NCBI GenBank assembly: GCA_001599915.1
Contig: BCIG01000001.1
Location: 620,001-684,000, forward strand
Length of the DNA: 64,000 nucleotides
Source of the DNA: Symbiotaphrina buchneri
Taxonomy: Eukaryota > Ascomycota > Symbiotaphrinales > Symbiotaphrinaceae
Reading direction: 5' to 3'
The translations under genes and the position numbers were made by a program. Below, in pieces: positions 60,988 through 64,000 of the stretch (its first letter is position 1; the number at the start of each line of letters is the position of its first letter). A model generated the notes under the pieces. It was not told the origin of the DNA, made no database searches, and was given only the letters and a program-made list of their open reading frames with translations.

Positions 60988-62280
60988 ACGTGGCTGGTGG
61001 GGTTTGCCGTCCTGTGGCTGGGGTTTGCAGTTTGCTGTGCTGGGGTTTGCGGTGGTTGGTTCTGTCTGGGTTGCTGCGCTGTGTTGCGTGCGGTCTGCTG
61101 TGCTCTGGGGTTCGGCTGGGTGTGCTCGGGTTTGCGGTGCCGTGTTGCGGGCTGCCCTGCCCTGCTTTGCTTTTGCTTTGCTTTTTTTTTTTCAATCAAT
61201 CAATGATTTTTTTTCCGGCACGAGATTCCCGATCGTGATTGTCATGCATATGCTCGTGATTGATTGACAGGCACTGCGATGAGATTCCAGGCACCGCGAT
61301 GAAATTCCCAGGTACAGGATCCCGCATCCTGATCTTCAGGTACGTAGTCGTGACACAGCAGGCACCGATGAGATTCCCAGCATGAGATCTCGGATCGTGA
61401 TCTTGAGGTATGTAGTTGTGATAGGGCCGGCACCAGATGAGATTCCCAGGCACACAGATATACGGATCTGGATGCTGATTTCGGCAATCGTGATCATGAT
61501 GACGATGATGATTGTGCTGGTGATATTCAGGCACAGCCCGCCCCTGATCGACAGACGCATCGATAGATTCGCGGGTAATCTTACCATCCTGTTCCTGGCC
61601 AAGCGACTAAAGATGAATCATGATAACTTGCAGGCGATATTTAGGTACACAGTCTCGGAGCAAACTTTGGGTATCAGATGCACGTACATCGACGAACGTC
61701 ACAGATAATTTGCAGGTACATGCCAAGGTGGAGAAGAGAATGCTATTCAGGTGGACAATGCTAGCACGGAAAGATATTTAGATGTCCAGAACTGTTCCAG
61801 ACATATGTACAAACAGACAGAGGCGACATAGACAGACAAAAGAAAATGTTTCACGGGTGTGCACATATGTCTTCTAACGAGGCGAGATAGCAAGTGTGAT
61901 AGGAGAATATATTCATGTATCGAGATTTATAGCATTCAGCGAGGATATTCATGATACATTCAAAAATGACAGCGAGAAGGTTCTGTAGTGGTACGCACAA
62001 TTGTCTTGCAGACTTGTACGGATGACTGCTGGAAATTTGCTTGATGTTTATCAACGGTAAAAGGAGAAGCCCGGGATTATTTGTAAATGCTTGGCTGATT
62101 AATGATGTCTGATTCATCACCTAAGCCGGATATTGCCGTCCTTGGAGACCTTCGGCTGGTTCGATCCGCCTCGATTGCGCCTTTCCGAAGGCCTCGACCA
62201 GCCATGAACGACCCCATATTATGACTTTTGGTTAAGCCTTCAACTTCTCCAGATTATCCTCCTCAATCACTACCGGCGCC
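60988..62280. other. Repeat-containing intergenic region before RIB1
   Basis: About 1.3 kb. A G/T-rich low-complexity tract (61000-61160) runs into a T-run near 61180, followed by a degenerate tandem array (61250-61530). The remaining 700 bp is AT-rich without a supported gene. Confidence 0.5.
61250..61530. repeat. Degenerate tandem repeat, unit about 66 bp
   Basis: Copies share gatgagattcccaggca and cgtgatcttgaggtatgtag-like blocks: 61318-61382 and 61383-61450 align clearly, with partial copies on both sides. Divergence between copies indicates age. No protein is supported. Confidence 0.6.
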
Positions 62281-63336
62281 ATGCCCGGCAACAATTCCTT
62301 TCCGCCTCTTCAGTCGCCTGTCCCGCGATCATCAGACCCCGCCAATGACCCACCGCCGTCGCTCGTCTCGCCCTCCATAACCCCACCATCGACACCCTTC
62401 CACCCCGTCGACACCACCGGCACCCGCACACCGAACCTCCTCTCCACTCTTCCAGAAGTAACATGCGTCGTACGAGCGCGCATACCCACCACTGCAGGAA
62501 CTGAGATGTTCCTGCATCTCTACCACAACAATGTCGACGACAAGGAGCACCTCGCCATCGTTTTCGGAAGCGAGATTCGAAGCCGAAGTCTGGATGCGCC
62601 GCGGCCCGGAGAGACGGAGATGGACCGCATGATACGGGGAGCATATACAGGGCGGTTATACCCTGGTCGGACGACCAGTCGAGATCCTAGAGCCCCCGCA
62701 ACACCTACCTCCACACCGCTTGAGAACGGCGAAAAGGCTTCGTCGCCTGACCCCACTTCCGACGGAGAGACCCCCGCCCAACCACAAAGCGATATCCCAC
62801 TCGTACGAATCCATAGCGAGTGCTACACAGGCGAGACGGCTTGGTCGGCCCGCTGCGACTGCGGCGAACAACTCGACGAAGCCGCCCGGCTAATGTCGCT
62901 GGAGAATTGCTCTAGCAATGGAGACAAGCCTGGTCCTGGGGGTGTCATCATCTACCTACGGCAAGAAGGGCGCGGGATCGGTCTGCTTGATAAACTAAAG
63001 GCGTACAATCTACAGGATCTGGGGAGCGACACAGTAGAGGCGAATCTCCTCCTGCGGCATCCGGCGGATGCTCGGTCATATGGCCTGGCGACGGCGATGC
63101 TACTGGACCTTGGCTTGGGCGGTGAACGGGGAATACGGCTGTTGACAAATAACCCGGATAAGGTGCGCGCCGTTGAGGGACCGAACCGCGAGGTGGTGGT
63201 CAAGGAGCGGGTAGCGATGGTACCCTTGGCCTGGAGAACAGGTGGGAAAGAAGGAGTCAGGAGTGAAGAGGTGGGCGGGTACCTCAGAACAAAGATTGAG
63301 AAGATGGGGCATATGCTACAGATGGGTTCTGGATAG
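62281..63336 (+). CDS. RIB1: GTP cyclohydrolase II (riboflavin biosynthesis)
   Basis: Catalyses the first committed step of riboflavin synthesis, converting GTP to 2,5-diamino-6-ribosylamino-pyrimidinone phosphate, formate and diphosphate. Intronless, 351 residues. Zinc-binding cysteines are in [21 protein letters not shown] (C-x10-C-x-C). The GTP and catalytic blocks [29 protein letters not shown] and [17 protein letters not shown] are intact, ending with [16 protein letters not shown]. The first 60 residues are Pro/Ser/Thr-rich and disordered, and a 40-residue variable insert rich in Pro, Ser and Thr splits the N-terminal subdomain; fungal homologues commonly carry such stretches. ATG at 62281 is the first in frame and directly follows a noncoding region. 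Confidence 0.95.
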   Translation: MPGNNSFPPLQSPVPRSSDPANDPPPSLVSPSITPPSTPFHPVDTTGTRTPNLLSTLPEVTCVVRARIPTTAGTEMFLHLYHNNVDDKEHLAIVFGSEIRSRSLDAPRPGETEMDRMIRGAYTGRLYPGRTTSRDPRAPATPTSTPLENGEKASSPDPTSDGETPAQPQSDIPLVRIHSECYTGETAWSARCDCGEQLDEAARLMSLENCSSNGDKPGPGGVIIYLRQEGRGIGLLDKLKAYNLQDLGSDTVEANLLLRHPADARSYGLATAMLLDLGLGGERGIRLLTNNPDKVRAVEGPNREVVVKERVAMVPLAWRTGGKEGVRSEEVGGYLRTKIEKMGHMLQMGSG

Positions 63337-64000
63337 AGGCCTGAGTGGTGTACAGCCGTAGGGACATTCTGCGAAACCAGCTATATCCGGCTCCGATCCG
63401 GCACGCTCTGTGGCCGTCTATGCGATGGGCTGTATACTCATCATGTCCTGTCATATATCACCTTCCTTGGTACATTTCTGTGGCATATTTGGATACCAAA
63501 AGCGTTGGGTTCCGCTCCCTCATCACCGGGCGGGCTACGGCTTCTAAAATCATCAGTATAGTGACCGAATTATATATAGGAACAGGTTAGGCACCGAATG
63601 TATATGATATCCAAACTCTTCATAATCACAATATCAAATAGTCTCACCTACCCATAAATGGTTGATTGCCCAGCGGCCCTCGTCCTATGATGCAGCGTTG
63701 TGGGGCTTGAGGAGCCGGTCACGTGACCTCTCTTGCAAATCCGCGGATTCTGGCAGATTTCTTGGCAAATGGCTAGGCACACAGCCCCTGAGCTTCTCCT
63801 GAATCCTCCCGCCCCACATACAGTACCTAGCAGTCAAACCTATCATCCAACAACGTAAATCCTTAAACCCGGTCATACCTGCATGCAGCCTACCCTCCTC
63901 TACCATCCCCTTTCCCCACTACTGCGCATGTAGCAAACAATACTATGCTATACCATGCATACCCCTCTTTCCAGCATTGTTTGAGCGTTGTTACATCGTC
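63337..64000. other. Downstream end of window, no gene recognised
   Basis: About 660 bp of mixed, partly AT-rich sequence after RIB1. Short frames on both strands lack motifs. A gene beyond the window edge cannot be excluded. Confidence 0.5.

Noticed and set aside
60472-61199. Minus-strand frames rich in Gly, Arg, Gln and Pro
   Set aside because: Produced by G/T-rich and CAA-rich low complexity and by the antisense of the small + strand gene.

Overview
The window looks like chromosomal DNA of a filamentous ascomycete (Pezizomycotina). The genes are densely packed on both strands and most carry several 45-80 nt introns with GT..AG ends and CTAAC-like branch sites. The gene set fits this group: an Ssn3/CDK8 kinase, a Sit4/PP6 phosphatase with a fungal-type insert, a Zn2Cys6 regulator, a GH67 alpha-glucuronidase, an AKR7-type reductase and a LYC1-type acetyltransferase. 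I cannot place it below subphylum. No tRNA, rRNA, CRISPR array or retroelement was recognised. All exon boundaries were worked out by hand from splice signals and reading-frame continuity.

Layout. 1-4700: 3' part of a kinesin with a long coiled-coil tail (+). 5621-8499: PRMT5 methyltransferase (-), divergent from 9112-11565 Prp43 DEAH helicase (+). 13272-15168: UPF3-like NMD factor (-), divergent from 15795-17228 Sit4/PP6 phosphatase (+). 19395-21097: aldehyde dehydrogenase (+), convergent with 21423-22959 LYC1-like acetyltransferase (-). 24048-26231: RBR ubiquitin ligase (+). 27612-30192: secreted alpha-glucuronidase (-), divergent from 31074-33252 zinc-cluster regulator (+). 33465-34754: amadoriase/sarcosine-oxidase-type flavoenzyme (-). 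35654-36164: a non-autonomous DNA transposon with terminal inverted repeats. 36354-38166: MFS permease (-), divergent from 39468-43875 5-oxoprolinase (+). 44085-45693: sugar-transporter-like MFS protein (-), divergent from 46348-47849 CDK8 kinase (+). 48653-49210 and 50789-51756: two unrecognised genes with acidic tails, flanking repeat-rich DNA. 52106-52949: Dcg1-like racemase (+). 53300-54821: Arp2 (+). 55633-57714: EamA/SLC35F-like transporter (-). 58616-59920: aldo-keto reductase (+). 60571-60987: small unrecognised protein (+). 62281-63336: GTP cyclohydrolase II (+).

Most genes are unrelated housekeeping functions, and there is no biosynthetic cluster or defence island. Two neighbourhoods hint at shared function. 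The alpha-glucuronidase shares its upstream region with a Zn2Cys6 regulator, and that region holds an exact XlnR-type GGCTAAA site. The 5-oxoprolinase shares a GATA-site-rich upstream region with an anion-symporter-type MFS permease, which suggests nitrogen-regulated uptake and hydrolysis of a cyclic amide. The least ordinary part is 48.6-51.8 kb. There, two unrecognised same-strand genes share a C-terminal motif and an acidic tail, one tail is a recent 12-bp repeat expansion, and the DNA between them is decayed repeat sequence.
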